Shown piece after piece: positions 8,404-16,936 of a stretch of DNA of 64,000 nucleotides. Source of the stretch: Nocardioides alkalitolerans DSM 16699 (GTDB lineage: Bacteria; Actinomycetota; Actinomycetes; Propionibacteriales; Nocardioidaceae); contig NZ_KE384533.1 of NCBI RefSeq assembly GCF_000426525.1, forward strand, positions 722,562-786,561. Direction: 5' to 3'. The number at the start of each line of letters is the position of its first letter. Position 1 is the stretch's first letter. The translations under genes were made by a program, and so were the position numbers. The notes under the pieces were generated by a model that saw only the letters and a list, made by a program, of their open reading frames with translations, did not search any database and had not been told where the DNA came from.

Positions 8404-10370
8404 TCCCCGACCTCACCGGGCTGACGCCCGACGTGCTGCGCGACCTCACCAACGTCGGCACCGTGCGCCGCGCCACCCGCGAGGTGGAGGAGGGCACGGT
8501 CGACGTGACGTTCACCGAGACCGACGCCGGCCTCGAGGCGCGCGCCTCCGACGACACCTCCTGCCTCCTCGGGGCCGGCGCCTTCGACACGTGGCGCTGC
8601 GACTGCGCCGCCGGCGGGTCCTGCCGCCACGTCGTGCGCGCGGTGCTGGCGTGGCGGGCGTCGACCCCCGCGGAGGCCCCCGCGGAGGCCCCGGCCGGAC
8701 CCGCCGCACCGGCGCCGGACGGACCGGCGCCGGGCGCCCCCGCACCGGAGGCGTCCGCCGCACCGGTGGTCGAGGCCCGCACCGCGCGCACGGCGGCGGC
8801 CGCGCGGTCGTCGTACGGGCTGGTGGCCACGGTGCAGCGCGGCACGCGCACCACGGTCGTGCTGCACGTGCCGGCCGAGGCGACGGTCCGGTTCGGCGCC
8901 GACGACGACCCCCGGTTCGCGCGCTGCGACTGCGGTGCGTCCGGGTGCGCGCACCTCGACCACGCGCTCGCCGCGCTGGCCGCCGCCCGGGTGGACGCCG
9001 GCGGCACGGCCCTCGTCGTCGTGCCCGGCGAGGCCGACCGCACCGTCCCCACCGCCACGGTCGTCGACGCCTGGCACGCCTGGTGGCACCAGCTGGTGGG
9101 CCTCGGCCTGACGGCCTCCGCGGAGCTCGTGCCCGCCGGCGTGCGCCTCGCCACCGCGCTGGAGGACGCGGGCCTGGTGCACCCCGGCGCGGTCGCCCGC
9201 GACCTCGTCGCCCAGCTCGCGCACCACGCCGCGCGGGACGCCGAGGTCGCACCCGCCCGCCTCGTCGGTCTCGCCGGCGAGCTCGAGGCACGGCTGCGGG
9301 CCCTCGCCCGGCCGGGCGGGGTGCCGGCGGCGCTCGTGGCCGGGCTCCCGGACGTCGAGCAGCCCCTGGGCGCCCAGCGGCTCGCCGGGCTCGGCGCCGA
9401 GCACCTGCACGTGGGCGGGTGGAGCCGGCTGCGGGTGTTCGTCGGCGACGTCCGCTCGGGCGCCGTCCGCACGCTGACGGTCGAGGCGACCGACACCGAG
9501 GACACCCTCGTCACCGCCCGGCGTCTCGGTGTGCGGAGCCGGTCGGGGAGCACGTACGGCGACTGGGCCGCCGCGACCGCGGTGCTGCCGCGCAGCCGGC
9601 GTCGCGGGTCGGAGCTGCTGCTGCCGCGGGGCACGGCGCCGGTACGGCGGGGCAGCCCCTGGGACGTGCCCGAGGGCTCCCCGCTCCTGGCGCCGCGGTT
9701 CGACGCGGTCGCCGTCGACGTCGACGTGCCCGGCCCGCTGGCGCCGCGCGGCTCGGTGGCCGGCGTCGGTGCGGCCCGCGTGGCCGGCGTCGACGACGTC
9801 CGTCTCGACCCCGTCGAGGCCCGGGTGACCGCGAGGCTCCACGACGACACGGGTGCCACCGCGCGGCTGGTGCTGCCGTTCTCGACGCGCGCGCGGGCGG
9901 GCGCGGAGGCGAGCCTGGCGCAGCTGGCGGCGGGGTCCACGACCGCCGTCGCGGGCCGGTGGGTGCGGAGAGCGGACGGGCTGGTGGTGCGACCGACCCT
10001 GCTCGACGGGCCCGACGGTCCGCTGGTGGTGCCGCTCGGGGTCGTGGCGGGGCCGGCCGCTCATCCGGGCGCTGATCCGGCCACTGATCCGGGCGCGGGG
10101 CCGACCGGCCGGGCCGCGGCCCCCGACGTACCCCTCGATCCGTGGACCCGACTGACCACCGACGTCACCGACACCCTCGGTCGCCTGCTGGTGGTGGGTG
10201 CGCGACGCGGGTTGGCGGGGGCCCGCCGCGACCTCGTGGAGCAGGGGGTGACGGCGGAACGGCTCGGCCTGCTGCGCTGGGCGGGGGTGCTGCGCGCGGT
10301 CGCGGCGCCGTCGGAGATCGACTCCGCCGCCCTGCTCGACGTCGCGCTGCTGCTGGAGCTCGCGCAGTGA
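8400..10370 (+). CDS. SWIM zinc-finger protein (YehQ-like)
   Basis: A 656-residue protein with an N-terminal SWIM zinc finger, C-x-C-x5-C-x-H at C67, C69, C75 and H77 within WRCDCAAGGSCRHV. A second, similar cluster, C-x-C-x4-C-x-H, occurs at C176, C178, C183 and H185; the two are joined by an Ala/Pro-rich linker. SWIM fingers bind DNA or proteins. GTG 8400 overlaps the VWA stop (GTGA). This is the last tightly coupled gene; an 85-base gap with a hairpin separates it from the third DUF4132 gene. The corresponding E. coli gene is yehQ. Zinc binding is inferred from spacing; the ligand of this protein is unknown. Confidence 0.88.
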   Translation: MIPDLTGLTPDVLRDLTNVGTVRRATREVEEGTVDVTFTETDAGLEARASDDTSCLLGAGAFDTWRCDCAAGGSCRHVVRAVLAWRASTPAEAPAEAPAGPAAPAPDGPAPGAPAPEASAAPVVEARTARTAAAARSSYGLVATVQRGTRTTVVLHVPAEATVRFGADDDPRFARCDCGASGCAHLDHALAALAAARVDAGGTALVVVPGEADRTVPTATVVDAWHAWWHQLVGLGLTASAELVPAGVRLATALEDAGLVHPGAVARDLVAQLAHHAARDAEVAPARLVGLAGELEARLRALARPGGVPAALVAGLPDVEQPLGAQRLAGLGAEHLHVGGWSRLRVFVGDVRSGAVRTLTVEATDTEDTLVTARRLGVRSRSGSTYGDWAAATAVLPRSRRRGSELLLPRGTAPVRRGSPWDVPEGSPLLAPRFDAVAVDVDVPGPLAPRGSVAGVGAARVAGVDDVRLDPVEARVTARLHDDTGATARLVLPFSTRARAGAEASLAQLAAGSTTAVAGRWVRRADGLVVRPTLLDGPDGPLVVPLGVVAGPAAHPGADPATDPGAGPTGRAAAPDVPLDPWTRLTTDVTDTLGRLLVVGARRGLAGARRDLVEQGVTAERLGLLRWAGVLRAVAAPSEIDSAALLDVALLLELAQ

Positions 10371-10389
10371 GGCGATTGGGGCGGCCCGA

Positions 10390-10410
10390 CGCCGGGTAGT
10401 CGACCCGGCG
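10390..10410 (+). terminator. Hairpin between SWIM gene and third DUF4132 gene
   Basis: Perfect 8-base arms CGCCGGGT and ACCCGGCG with the 5-base loop AGTCG, 19 bases after the SWIM stop. No T-run follows, so it could be an actinomycete-style terminator, an attenuator that lowers expression of the last gene, or an operator. Confidence 0.4.
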
Positions 10411-10455
10411 CCGACAGGGCACCGGGCCAGAGGCAGGGACAGAGGGGACGACGGG

Positions 10456-13332
10456 ATGCAGGACGACCTGGGTGTGGTGCTCGACCGGATCGACGAGGCC
10501 GCGCTGCCCGAGGGGCGACCGCTCGACTCGATCGCACCGCCGGAGACGACGGAGGCGCCCGAGGCACTCGTGCGACGGTGGTCGCGGTGGCGCGACGCCG
10601 CGGTCGACCCGCGGTGCGTCCCGTACGGCGGGGTGCCCGACGTGCCGAGCGCCCGCTGGCTGGCGTTCGCCGCCTGCGAGCGGGCTGGTTCCACGTGGAA
10701 CGAGCCCCGGGGCCCACGGCAGCGGGTCGACGTGTTCGACCTCGCCGCGACGCAGCGCACCGAGCAGGCCGCCGGTCGTGCGCTCGGCGTCTGGGACGTC
10801 GTTCCCGGTCGCGAGGCTCTCGCCAACGCGCGCCGCGCCGTGCTGGAGCCCGAGCTGGAGCACCCGCCGCTCGAGAACTGGACGCCGTCTGCCGCCGCCC
10901 CCGAGGGGCTGCTGTCGGCGCCCTTCGTCACCGGCCTCGACACCGCCGGCCTCCAGCTGCTGCGCTGGGTGCTCGACGGCCCCGATGCGGCCTGGCAGTG
11001 GTGGGAACACACGCACCGCGACTTCGACCGCTGGGCGGCGACCCCGCTGATGCGGGCCCTCCTGCGCGGCGGCGCGGACGGGACGGTCGACGCCGAGCGC
11101 GTGGCGCGGTGGCACGCCGTGGTCGAGGACGACCGGGTGGCGCCCGGGCAGCGGCTGCGGGCGAGCGCCCTCACGGCGAGCCCCGCGGAGCACGCCGCGC
11201 TGCTGGCGGCCACCGACCTCGAGGCGGTCACCCAGACCTTCAACCGGCAGCCGGTCATCACCCTGGCCACGCTGTGCGCGCTCGCCCTCCCGCTCGACCC
11301 TGACGACCGGCTCGCGCTGATCGACCGGGTCGATGCGCACGACGACGACGCGGTGCGCCGCGCGATCTCCTGGAACCACGACTCCCAGCCCGTCGGGCTC
11401 GCGCTCGCCCTCTTCGGCCCGGACATGGTCGACCGGATGGTCGAGCACCTCGTCCGCATGGACCGGGCGGAGGAGGCGGTCCGGCTCTCGGCCCGCCTGA
11501 CCGGTCCCGGAGCGGTCGGCGGGATGCTCCGGATCGCCGCCGAGTCCTCCGAGGGCGCACCGGTGGCCCGCACCTGGTCGGCGGCGCACCCGGCGGCGGT
11601 CGCGGCGTACGACGCGGAGCGCGAGGCCCGCTCGGGCGCCGACGGCGCCCGCCACCACGAGGTGCTGGCCGACGTCGTCCGGGCTCTCGCGACCGCGGAC
11701 CCGGCCTTCGCGCCCGCGCACCCCGTGGCCGCCGCGGTGACGACCCGGGTGCGCGAGGTGGCGGCCCTCCCGGCCCTCGACGCCGACGGGACGCCGGACT
11801 GGTGGGTCGAGGCCGTCGCCGCGGAGGCCACCGCCCCCGTCACGGTGAAGCTCGCGAAGAAGCTCCCGGCGGCCGCGCCCGCCCTCGTGCTGCGGGTGGA
11901 CGACCGCCGCGTCGAGGGCGCCCTGGCCGAGCAGGTGCTCGTCGCGGCGATGGCGAGCGACCCGGCCGAGGGCCCGCGCCCGCTCGTCGCGGCCGTGACC
12001 GCCCGGATGCGCCCGGCCGACCGCGACGACGCGGGCGGCGTCGTGCTGCGCTCCTGGCTGGGCGCGGGCGCGCCGACGCGCGACCTCCGGCTGTTCGCCG
12101 CGGCCGGGTTCCTCGGTGCCGACGGCACCGTGGCCGCGGTCGCGACGCAGGTGAACCGCTGGCTCCGCGACGGGGACACGAAGCGCGCCGTCGGCGGGCT
12201 CGAGGTGCTCACGGCGGCCGGGTCGCCGGCCTCGCTGCAGGCGCTCGCCGGCATCGCCGGGTCCGCGCGGTCGAAGAAGCTCCGGGAGACTGCCGAGGAG
12301 TGGCTCGAGGGCCTCGCCGCCCGGCAGGGCCTCACCGCCGAGGAGCTGGCGGACCGCGTCGTACCCGACCTCGGGCTCGACGCCCGTGGCCTGCGGACCT
12401 TCGACTACGGCGACCGCCGGTTCCGGGTCGCCGTGCGGGACGGCAAGCCGCTCGTGCACGCCCTCGACGCCGACGGGCGGCCGACGGGCAAGGCCGCGGC
12501 CTCGCTGCCGCCCTCGCGCGGCACCGACGACCTCGACCGGGTCGACGAGGCGAAGGACGAGTTCAAGCAGCTGCGCAGCCAGCTCGCCGACGTCGTGAAG
12601 ATCCAGACCGCCCGCCTCGACCGGGCGGTGGCCACCGGCCGTACCTGGACCGCCGCCGACCACGCCGCCTTCGTGCTGCACCACCCGGTCATGAACGCCC
12701 TCACCCGCCCGCTCGTGTGGCAGGTCGACGGGTCCGACGGACGCACGCTGGTGCGGGTCGACGAGGAGGGGGAGTACCTCACCGTCGACGAGGAGCCCCA
12801 CGAGCCCTCGGCCGACGCGGTCGTCTCGCTCGCCCACCCGCTCGACCTGGACGCCGAGGCGCGCGCCGCCTGGGAGGCCCACCTCGCCGACCACGACCTG
12901 CAGCCGCCGGTGCACCAGCTCGGGCGCGAGGTGCTCGGGCTCCCGGACGGTCAGAGCGGCGTCGACCTGTCCGGCCTGCCCGACGGCGCGCTGCCGCCGA
13001 CGACGCTGCTCGGCTCGGCCCAGAAGCTCGGGTGGCGTCGCGCCGCGGTCGCGTCGAGCGGCCTCACGGAGCTGTTCGTGCTGCCCTTCCCGCCGCTGGG
13101 CGTGGCGGCGCTCCTGCAGGTCACCGGCTTGCAGCCCGGGTGGGTGCAGGAGTCCGACGACCAGCGGCTGCGGCGCGTCGTGGTCGCCCCTCTCGACCTG
13201 GTCACGCCCGCCACGGCCGAGGTCGACGGCGAGCTGACGGCTGCGCTCCTGGACTGGCGCGCGGCGCCGGCGCGGGTCGTCTCGGAGGTACGGCGGTCGC
13301 TCGCGGTGCTGGGGGAGCGCACGGGTTCCTGA
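10456..13332 (+). CDS. DUF4132 family protein, full length
   Basis: A 958-residue DUF4132 protein. Residues about 1-440 form an N-terminal helical region of unknown role. From the PDWW motif (447-450) onward the protein is the same module as the two genes at the start of the window: helical stretch, FDYGDRRF (649-656) in place of LDYGPRRF, a Lys/Glu-rich segment containing KIQTARLDRAV, and the tail VVSEVRRSLAVLGER. ATG 10456 follows an AGGGG element. It is probably transcribed with the upstream genes, but the 85-base gap and hairpin allow separate control. It is the only copy seen in full with its N-terminal extension. No function is known. Confidence 0.88.
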   Translation: MQDDLGVVLDRIDEAALPEGRPLDSIAPPETTEAPEALVRRWSRWRDAAVDPRCVPYGGVPDVPSARWLAFAACERAGSTWNEPRGPRQRVDVFDLAATQRTEQAAGRALGVWDVVPGREALANARRAVLEPELEHPPLENWTPSAAAPEGLLSAPFVTGLDTAGLQLLRWVLDGPDAAWQWWEHTHRDFDRWAATPLMRALLRGGADGTVDAERVARWHAVVEDDRVAPGQRLRASALTASPAEHAALLAATDLEAVTQTFNRQPVITLATLCALALPLDPDDRLALIDRVDAHDDDAVRRAISWNHDSQPVGLALALFGPDMVDRMVEHLVRMDRAEEAVRLSARLTGPGAVGGMLRIAAESSEGAPVARTWSAAHPAAVAAYDAEREARSGADGARHHEVLADVVRALATADPAFAPAHPVAAAVTTRVREVAALPALDADGTPDWWVEAVAAEATAPVTVKLAKKLPAAAPALVLRVDDRRVEGALAEQVLVAAMASDPAEGPRPLVAAVTARMRPADRDDAGGVVLRSWLGAGAPTRDLRLFAAAGFLGADGTVAAVATQVNRWLRDGDTKRAVGGLEVLTAAGSPASLQALAGIAGSARSKKLRETAEEWLEGLAARQGLTAEELADRVVPDLGLDARGLRTFDYGDRRFRVAVRDGKPLVHALDADGRPTGKAAASLPPSRGTDDLDRVDEAKDEFKQLRSQLADVVKIQTARLDRAVATGRTWTAADHAAFVLHHPVMNALTRPLVWQVDGSDGRTLVRVDEEGEYLTVDEEPHEPSADAVVSLAHPLDLDAEARAAWEAHLADHDLQPPVHQLGREVLGLPDGQSGVDLSGLPDGALPPTTLLGSAQKLGWRRAAVASSGLTELFVLPFPPLGVAALLQVTGLQPGWVQESDDQRLRRVVVAPLDLVTPATAEVDGELTAALLDWRAAPARVVSEVRRSLAVLGERTGS

Positions 13333-13333
13333 C

Positions 13334-13440
13334 GGCGTACCCGAAATAGGGCATGTGGGGTCCCTCGGGCGCGGGAGTGCGTGGATTCATGCTGCCGGGG
13401 TCGGCGAAGATGAATCTGCGCACTCCGAGAGCTCCGGGCC
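13334..13440. repeat. Long hairpin repeat, family A copy 1
   Basis: Begins at GGCGTACCCGAAAT and contains 17-base arms at 13374-13390 and 13410-13426 (15 of 17 pairs match, GGAGTGCG against CGCACTCC at the outer ends) around a 19-base loop. A second copy in the same orientation lies at 15922-16040. Both copies directly adjoin the stop codon of a minus-strand gene, and this one sits between convergent genes. Probable bidirectional terminator or REP-like element; no coding content is credible. Confidence 0.7.
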
Positions 13441-13445
13441 GGTGG

Positions 13446-14033
13446 TCAGGACGTCGGGTCGGGCTCCGGGACGGGCTGCTCGTCGCCGTACCGCCAGGCG
13501 CTGGCCCACGCCATCGCGGCCAGCGCGAGGCCGGTGACCGAGAGCAGGACGACGCCGACGACGGTGCTGAACGTGGAGTCGCCGACGATCAGCGGCGGCA
13601 GTGCGGTCACGAAGGCGAGAGCGGCCACGGCGCCGTACTGCTTCACCCGCCGCCGTCGGCGCTGGCTCGTCTCGCGGAGGATCGAGGGTTCGGACAGGTC
13701 GCGCTCGGAGAGGATCGCGACGACCTGGGGGGCGGTGCGAGCGCGGGAGCGCCCCGTCACCAGACCGACGGCGACCGCGACCGCGAGTGCCGCCACGCCG
13801 CCCCATCTCGCGGTGGCCACCGCGTGGACGAGGTACGCGACCCCCAGCCCCATGAGACCGATCCGCATCCATGGTCGCAACGGCACCGACCGGTAGCTGG
13901 CCAGGACGTTGCGGGCCTCGAACGCGTCGAGCGCCAGCAGCCGCTCCCGGCCCTCGGCGCCCCGGTACAGCTTGTCGTCACGCAGCGAGATCAACGCGAA
14001 CGCGCACACCATCGGGACGTAGAACCACTCCAT
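13446..14033 (-). CDS. Small integral membrane protein, unknown
   Basis: A 195-residue protein I do not recognise. The N-terminus MEWFYVPMVCAFALISL is a hydrophobic segment, followed by segments near residues 55-72 and 78-92, an Arg-rich stretch (RRRRR at about 125-129) that likely faces the cytoplasm, and two hydrophobic segments in the last third, giving four to five membrane spans. The tail is acidic and Pro-rich. It is divergent from the serpin gene across a 77-base gap that holds an inverted repeat, and its 3' end adjoins hairpin repeat A1. There is no operon partner. Confidence 0.75.
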   Translation of the reverse strand: MEWFYVPMVCAFALISLRDDKLYRGAEGRERLLALDAFEARNVLASYRSVPLRPWMRIGLMGLGVAYLVHAVATARWGGVAALAVAVAVGLVTGRSRARTAPQVVAILSERDLSEPSILRETSQRRRRRVKQYGAVAALAFVTALPPLIVGDSTFSTVVGVVLLSVTGLALAAMAWASAWRYGDEQPVPEPDPTS

Positions 14034-14045
14034 CCGCCGTCCCTA

Positions 14046-14072
14046 CCCGGGTCCGACGCCCCTGAACCCGGG
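14046..14072. promoter_or_regulatory. Inverted repeat between divergent genes
   Basis: CCCGGGT at 14046-14052 pairs with ACCCGGG at 14066-14072 across a 13-base spacer, in the gap between the membrane-protein gene and the serpin gene. It could be an operator shared by both promoters. No clear -35 or -10 element is visible. Confidence 0.3.
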
Positions 14073-14110
14073 GGTGGAACCGCCGGGCCACCCCGCCGCG
14101 TCGAACGGGC

Positions 14111-15469
14111 ATGGACCTGACTCGTCGTGACTCCCTGCGCCTGCTCGCGCTCGCTGCGCTCGTCACCGGTACGCCGGCGCTGGCGGCGTGCTCCTCGGGC
14201 GGTGGTGCGGGCGGTGGTGCGGGCGGTGGTGCGGGTGGCAGCTCCGGGGGCGGTCAGGTGGCCGCGGGCGAGCTGGCCCTCGTGTCGTCGGAGACCGACC
14301 GGTCGACCGTCGACCCCGCGTTGGCCGCGACCGGTGCGGAGGCGACCCACGCGCTGGCGGCGGGCTTGCTGGCCCACCTGGAGGTCGGCCCGGGCCACGG
14401 CAACGCCGTGCTCTCGCCGTACTCGGTCGCGATCGCCCTCGCCATGACGACCAACGGCGCGCGCGGCAGCACCGAGGCCGAGATGCTCGACGTGCTCGGC
14501 AGCGACGACGTCGGCAGGCTGAACGACGGGCTGAACGCGCTGACGGCGTACGTCGAGGGGCTCGCCGGCCCGGTGGACCTGCCCGACGGTGAGACCGGCG
14601 AGATCCTCCTGAACGTCGCGAGCTCCCTCGCCGGGCAGGCCGGGATGACGTGGGAGCAGCCGTTCCTGGACGCGCTGGCCACGTCGTACGGTGCGGGGCT
14701 CTGGACCGTGGACTTCGCGGGCGACACCGAGGCGGCACGGCGGGCGATCAACGCCTGGGTGGCCGACGAGACCGCGGACCGGATCCCGGAGCTGTTGAAG
14801 GAGCTGTCGGCGGACGTCGTGCTGGCGCTGCTCAACGCGCTGCACTTCAAGGCGCCGTGGGCGACCCAGTTCGAGGAGGGCTTGACCGCGGACGGTGCGT
14901 TCACCACGGGGGAGGGCACCGAGGTGCGGGTGCCGCTGATGCGGTCGGACGACGTGGCGACGGCGTACGCGCAGGTCGACGACGCGGTCGTGATCACGCT
15001 GCCGTACGCCGGAGGAACCCTCGCCATGACGGTCGTGCTGCCCGACGCCGGCGCGGAGTCGGCGGTGTGGGGGCGACTCGGGGAGGGCGGCCTGGCGGAC
15101 CTGCTGGCGGCGCCGCGACCCGCCTCCGTCGACCTGACGATGCCGCGCTGGGAGACGCGGAGCCCGGCGACGCTCAAGGCGCCGTTGATGGCGGCGGGGA
15201 TGCCGACGGCGTTCGGCCCGGCGGCCGACTTCTCCGGGATGACGGGGGAGCCAGAGCTGTTCATCGACTCCGTCGTGCACGAGGGCTGGATCGCCGTGGA
15301 CGAGACCGGCACGGAGGCGGCCGCCGCCACCGCGGTGCTGATGAAGGCCGAGTCCGCGGGGCCGCCCGCCACGGAGGTCGCTCTCGACCGCCCGTTCCTC
15401 TACTGCATCCACGACGTCGCGCACGGCACCCCGCTCTTCGTCGGGTGGGTCGACGACCCGAGCGTCTGA
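14111..15469 (+). CDS. Serpin family protein, predicted lipoprotein
   Basis: A 452-residue serpin, a suicide inhibitor fold for serine or cysteine proteases. The N-terminus has a twin-arginine-like RRDSLRLLA and a lipobox LAAC with Cys27, then a Gly/Ser linker encoded by a 12-base tandem repeat, so the mature protein should be tethered outside the membrane. Serpin landmarks include NAVLSPYSVAIALAM and LNALHFKAPW. The hinge GTEAAAATA at residues 400-408 has the short side chains needed for loop insertion, so it is probably inhibitory. Counting from the hinge puts P1-P1' near Glu414-Ser415, an unusual acidic P1. There is no operon partner and the ribosome site is weak. The target is unknown. 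Confidence 0.9.
   Translation: MDLTRRDSLRLLALAALVTGTPALAACSSGGGAGGGAGGGAGGSSGGGQVAAGELALVSSETDRSTVDPALAATGAEATHALAAGLLAHLEVGPGHGNAVLSPYSVAIALAMTTNGARGSTEAEMLDVLGSDDVGRLNDGLNALTAYVEGLAGPVDLPDGETGEILLNVASSLAGQAGMTWEQPFLDALATSYGAGLWTVDFAGDTEAARRAINAWVADETADRIPELLKELSADVVLALLNALHFKAPWATQFEEGLTADGAFTTGEGTEVRVPLMRSDDVATAYAQVDDAVVITLPYAGGTLAMTVVLPDAGAESAVWGRLGEGGLADLLAAPRPASVDLTMPRWETRSPATLKAPLMAAGMPTAFGPAADFSGMTGEPELFIDSVVHEGWIAVDETGTEAAAATAVLMKAESAGPPATEVALDRPFLYCIHDVAHGTPLFVGWVDDPSV
14201..14236 (+). repeat. 12-base tandem repeat, three units, in serpin linker
   Basis: GGTGGTGCGGGC is repeated three times (last unit one base different), encoding Gly-Gly-Ala-Gly units of the linker just after the lipobox cysteine. 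Slippage here would change linker length without shifting frame. Confidence 0.8.
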
Positions 15470-15487
15470 GCCGGTCCGCTGCCGCAC

Positions 15488-15865
15488 TCAGCCGCCGCCG
15501 TCCGACCTCCACCAGGTCACGCGTCGCAGGTCGGGAAGCGGTAGCGGGTCGGCGTCGACGGCGTAGATCTCCATCTGGTCGAGCAGGCCATCGCGGAGGA
15601 TCAGCAGCAGCCCGCCGACGCTCTGGCCGTCGTCGTCGTCGACCGAGCCCTCCACCGGCACCAGGCTGTCGGGCGAGGAGGACGCGTCGTCGAACCGGTC
15701 GTGGACGAAGCTGATCGTCCCGCAGCCACTGGTGCAACCCCGTCGGGCGGTGACCCGCGCGGCCTGGGCGCGGAGAGCGGCGACTCCCTCGAAGTCGAAC
15801 GACAGGAAGCCCGCGAGGAGCGCGCGCTCGGACGAGGTGAGGGCGCTGGGGACGTCTGATCGCAC
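15488..15865 (-). CDS. Conserved actinobacterial protein with GCTSGCG motif
   Basis: A 125-residue soluble protein. The first 35 residues form a helix-rich start (SERALLAGFLSFDFEGVAAL) followed by a cysteine pair in RRGCTSGCGTISF and a C-terminal beta-rich part ending RVTWWRSDGGG. The layout resembles a widespread but uncharacterised actinomycete group that carries a CxCGC-like motif; that likeness is from memory. It is convergent with the serpin gene, 18 bases away. Upstream lies repeat A2. No function can be assigned. Confidence 0.7.
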   Translation of the reverse strand: MRSDVPSALTSSERALLAGFLSFDFEGVAALRAQAARVTARRGCTSGCGTISFVHDRFDDASSSPDSLVPVEGSVDDDDGQSVGGLLLILRDGLLDQMEIYAVDADPLPLPDLRRVTWWRSDGGG

Positions 15866-15921
15866 GGCGGAAGCCTAGGCGGCGACCTGGGTCGACGGCG
15901 CCGTCCGGGCAGTCGCGGTGG

Positions 15922-16040
15922 CGGCGTACCCGAAATGGGGGACGTGCGGGCGTCGTCGCGCCGGAGTGCGTGAATTCATGGTGCGGGGGCCACCGGGGAG
16001 GAATCTGCGCACTCCGGGATGTGCGGCCACCCGGGCCGGT
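15922..16040. repeat. Long hairpin repeat, family A copy 2
   Basis: Same order of elements as copy 1: GCGTACCCGAAAT, then arms at 15963-15979 and 15999-16015 (GGAGTGCG against CGCACTCC outermost), then CCGGGCCGGTGGTCA leading into the stop of a minus-strand gene. The loop is 19 bases, as in copy 1, but of different sequence. The rest of the 184-base gap 15866-16049 shows nothing else. Confidence 0.7.
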
Positions 16041-16049
16041 GGTCACGCC

Positions 16050-16844
16050 TCACGGCAGCGTGAGCACGCCCAACCCCTTGAGCAGCTCGACGCTCTCGAA
16101 GTGCGCGCCCGGCTCCGCGTCGAGCCAGGCCGCGGCGGCCGCCTGCTCGTCGGCGCGGCCGAGGTCGTCGAGCAGCACCGTGCAGCCCGGGGCGAGGCGG
16201 TCGCGCAGGAGGGGGAGGGCGGGCCAGCGGGCGAGGCGACCGGTGACCTCCGGCGGCCCGTCGACCACGAGCACGCCGGCGGGCGGCAGGTCGGCAACGG
16301 GCGGCAGAGCCGCGACGTCGTACCAGGGGGTGGGGTGGTCGGGCAGTCCCGTCGGCACGAGCGGCGCCAGGCGGACGTCGGCCAGGTCGGCGACGCCGTG
16401 CTCCTCGAGGCGGCGGCGCGTCTGCTCCGCGAACCACGCGTCGTGGTCGAGGGAGACGACGCGCGTCGGCAGCCCGTGCGTGCGGATCGCCAGCGCCAGC
16501 AGCAGCGTGGTCGAGCCCGACCCGCACTCGAGCACCACGGCCGGGCGGGTGTCCACCACGTGCTGCACGAGGTGGAGCAGGAAGTCGGCGGACGCGGCCC
16601 AGCCCCCGAGCGGCGGCAGCGGGCGGGCGACCTCGACGAGGTCGAGCAGCTGCAGCAGGGCCTGGGTCTGGCGGGACACGTCGACGACCACGCGCTGGTG
16701 GCGGGTCGCGGCGTCGTCGGTGCGGGCCTCGCTGGTCACGACCTGCTCCAGCAGGAGGCCGGTGAGCTGGCCGAGGCGGTCGTCGAGGCGGTCCAGGGTG
16801 CGGCGTACGTCGGCGAGCTCGGCCGCCAGTGCGTCGGGCGTCAT
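16050..16844 (-). CDS. Class I SAM-dependent methyltransferase-like protein
   Basis: A 264-residue protein. An N-terminal coiled-coil-like helix (residues about 5-55, LDRLDDRLGQLTGLLLEQV) precedes a Rossmann methyltransferase core with motif I VVLECGSGSTTLLLAL, an acidic residue after beta-2 in VVSLDHDAW, and VLVVDGPPE at the motif-II position. The fold and SAM binding are likely; the acceptor is unknown. ATG 16844 is chosen as the first start before the coiled coil. It lies 92 bases downstream of the FolP2-like gene on the same strand, so it may be the last gene of the gpgS-folP2 transcript. Its 3' end adjoins repeat A2. Confidence 0.82.
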   Translation of the reverse strand: MTPDALAAELADVRRTLDRLDDRLGQLTGLLLEQVVTSEARTDDAATRHQRVVVDVSRQTQALLQLLDLVEVARPLPPLGGWAASADFLLHLVQHVVDTRPAVVLECGSGSTTLLLALAIRTHGLPTRVVSLDHDAWFAEQTRRRLEEHGVADLADVRLAPLVPTGLPDHPTPWYDVAALPPVADLPPAGVLVVDGPPEVTGRLARWPALPLLRDRLAPGCTVLLDDLGRADEQAAAAAWLDAEPGAHFESVELLKGLGVLTLP

Positions 16845-16936
16845 CGCCCCATGGTCGCGCCGACGCCCCCGGAGCGGGTGACGCCGAGGTGCACGCTGGG
16901 CGACGGTTGGTCGGAGCGCGGGGCCCGTCCGCGGCC

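Noticed and set aside
8073..12335. Minus-strand open frame of 1420 codons, which could look like a giant surface protein.
   Set aside because: Ser/Arg/Ala-rich antisense shadow of the VWA, SWIM and DUF4132 genes; no domain recognised.
13202..13423. Short minus-strand frame over hairpin repeat A1, with similar peptides readable from repeat A2.
   Set aside because: The peptide similarity comes from the repeat itself; there is no ribosome site and the frame crosses the end of the DUF4132 gene.
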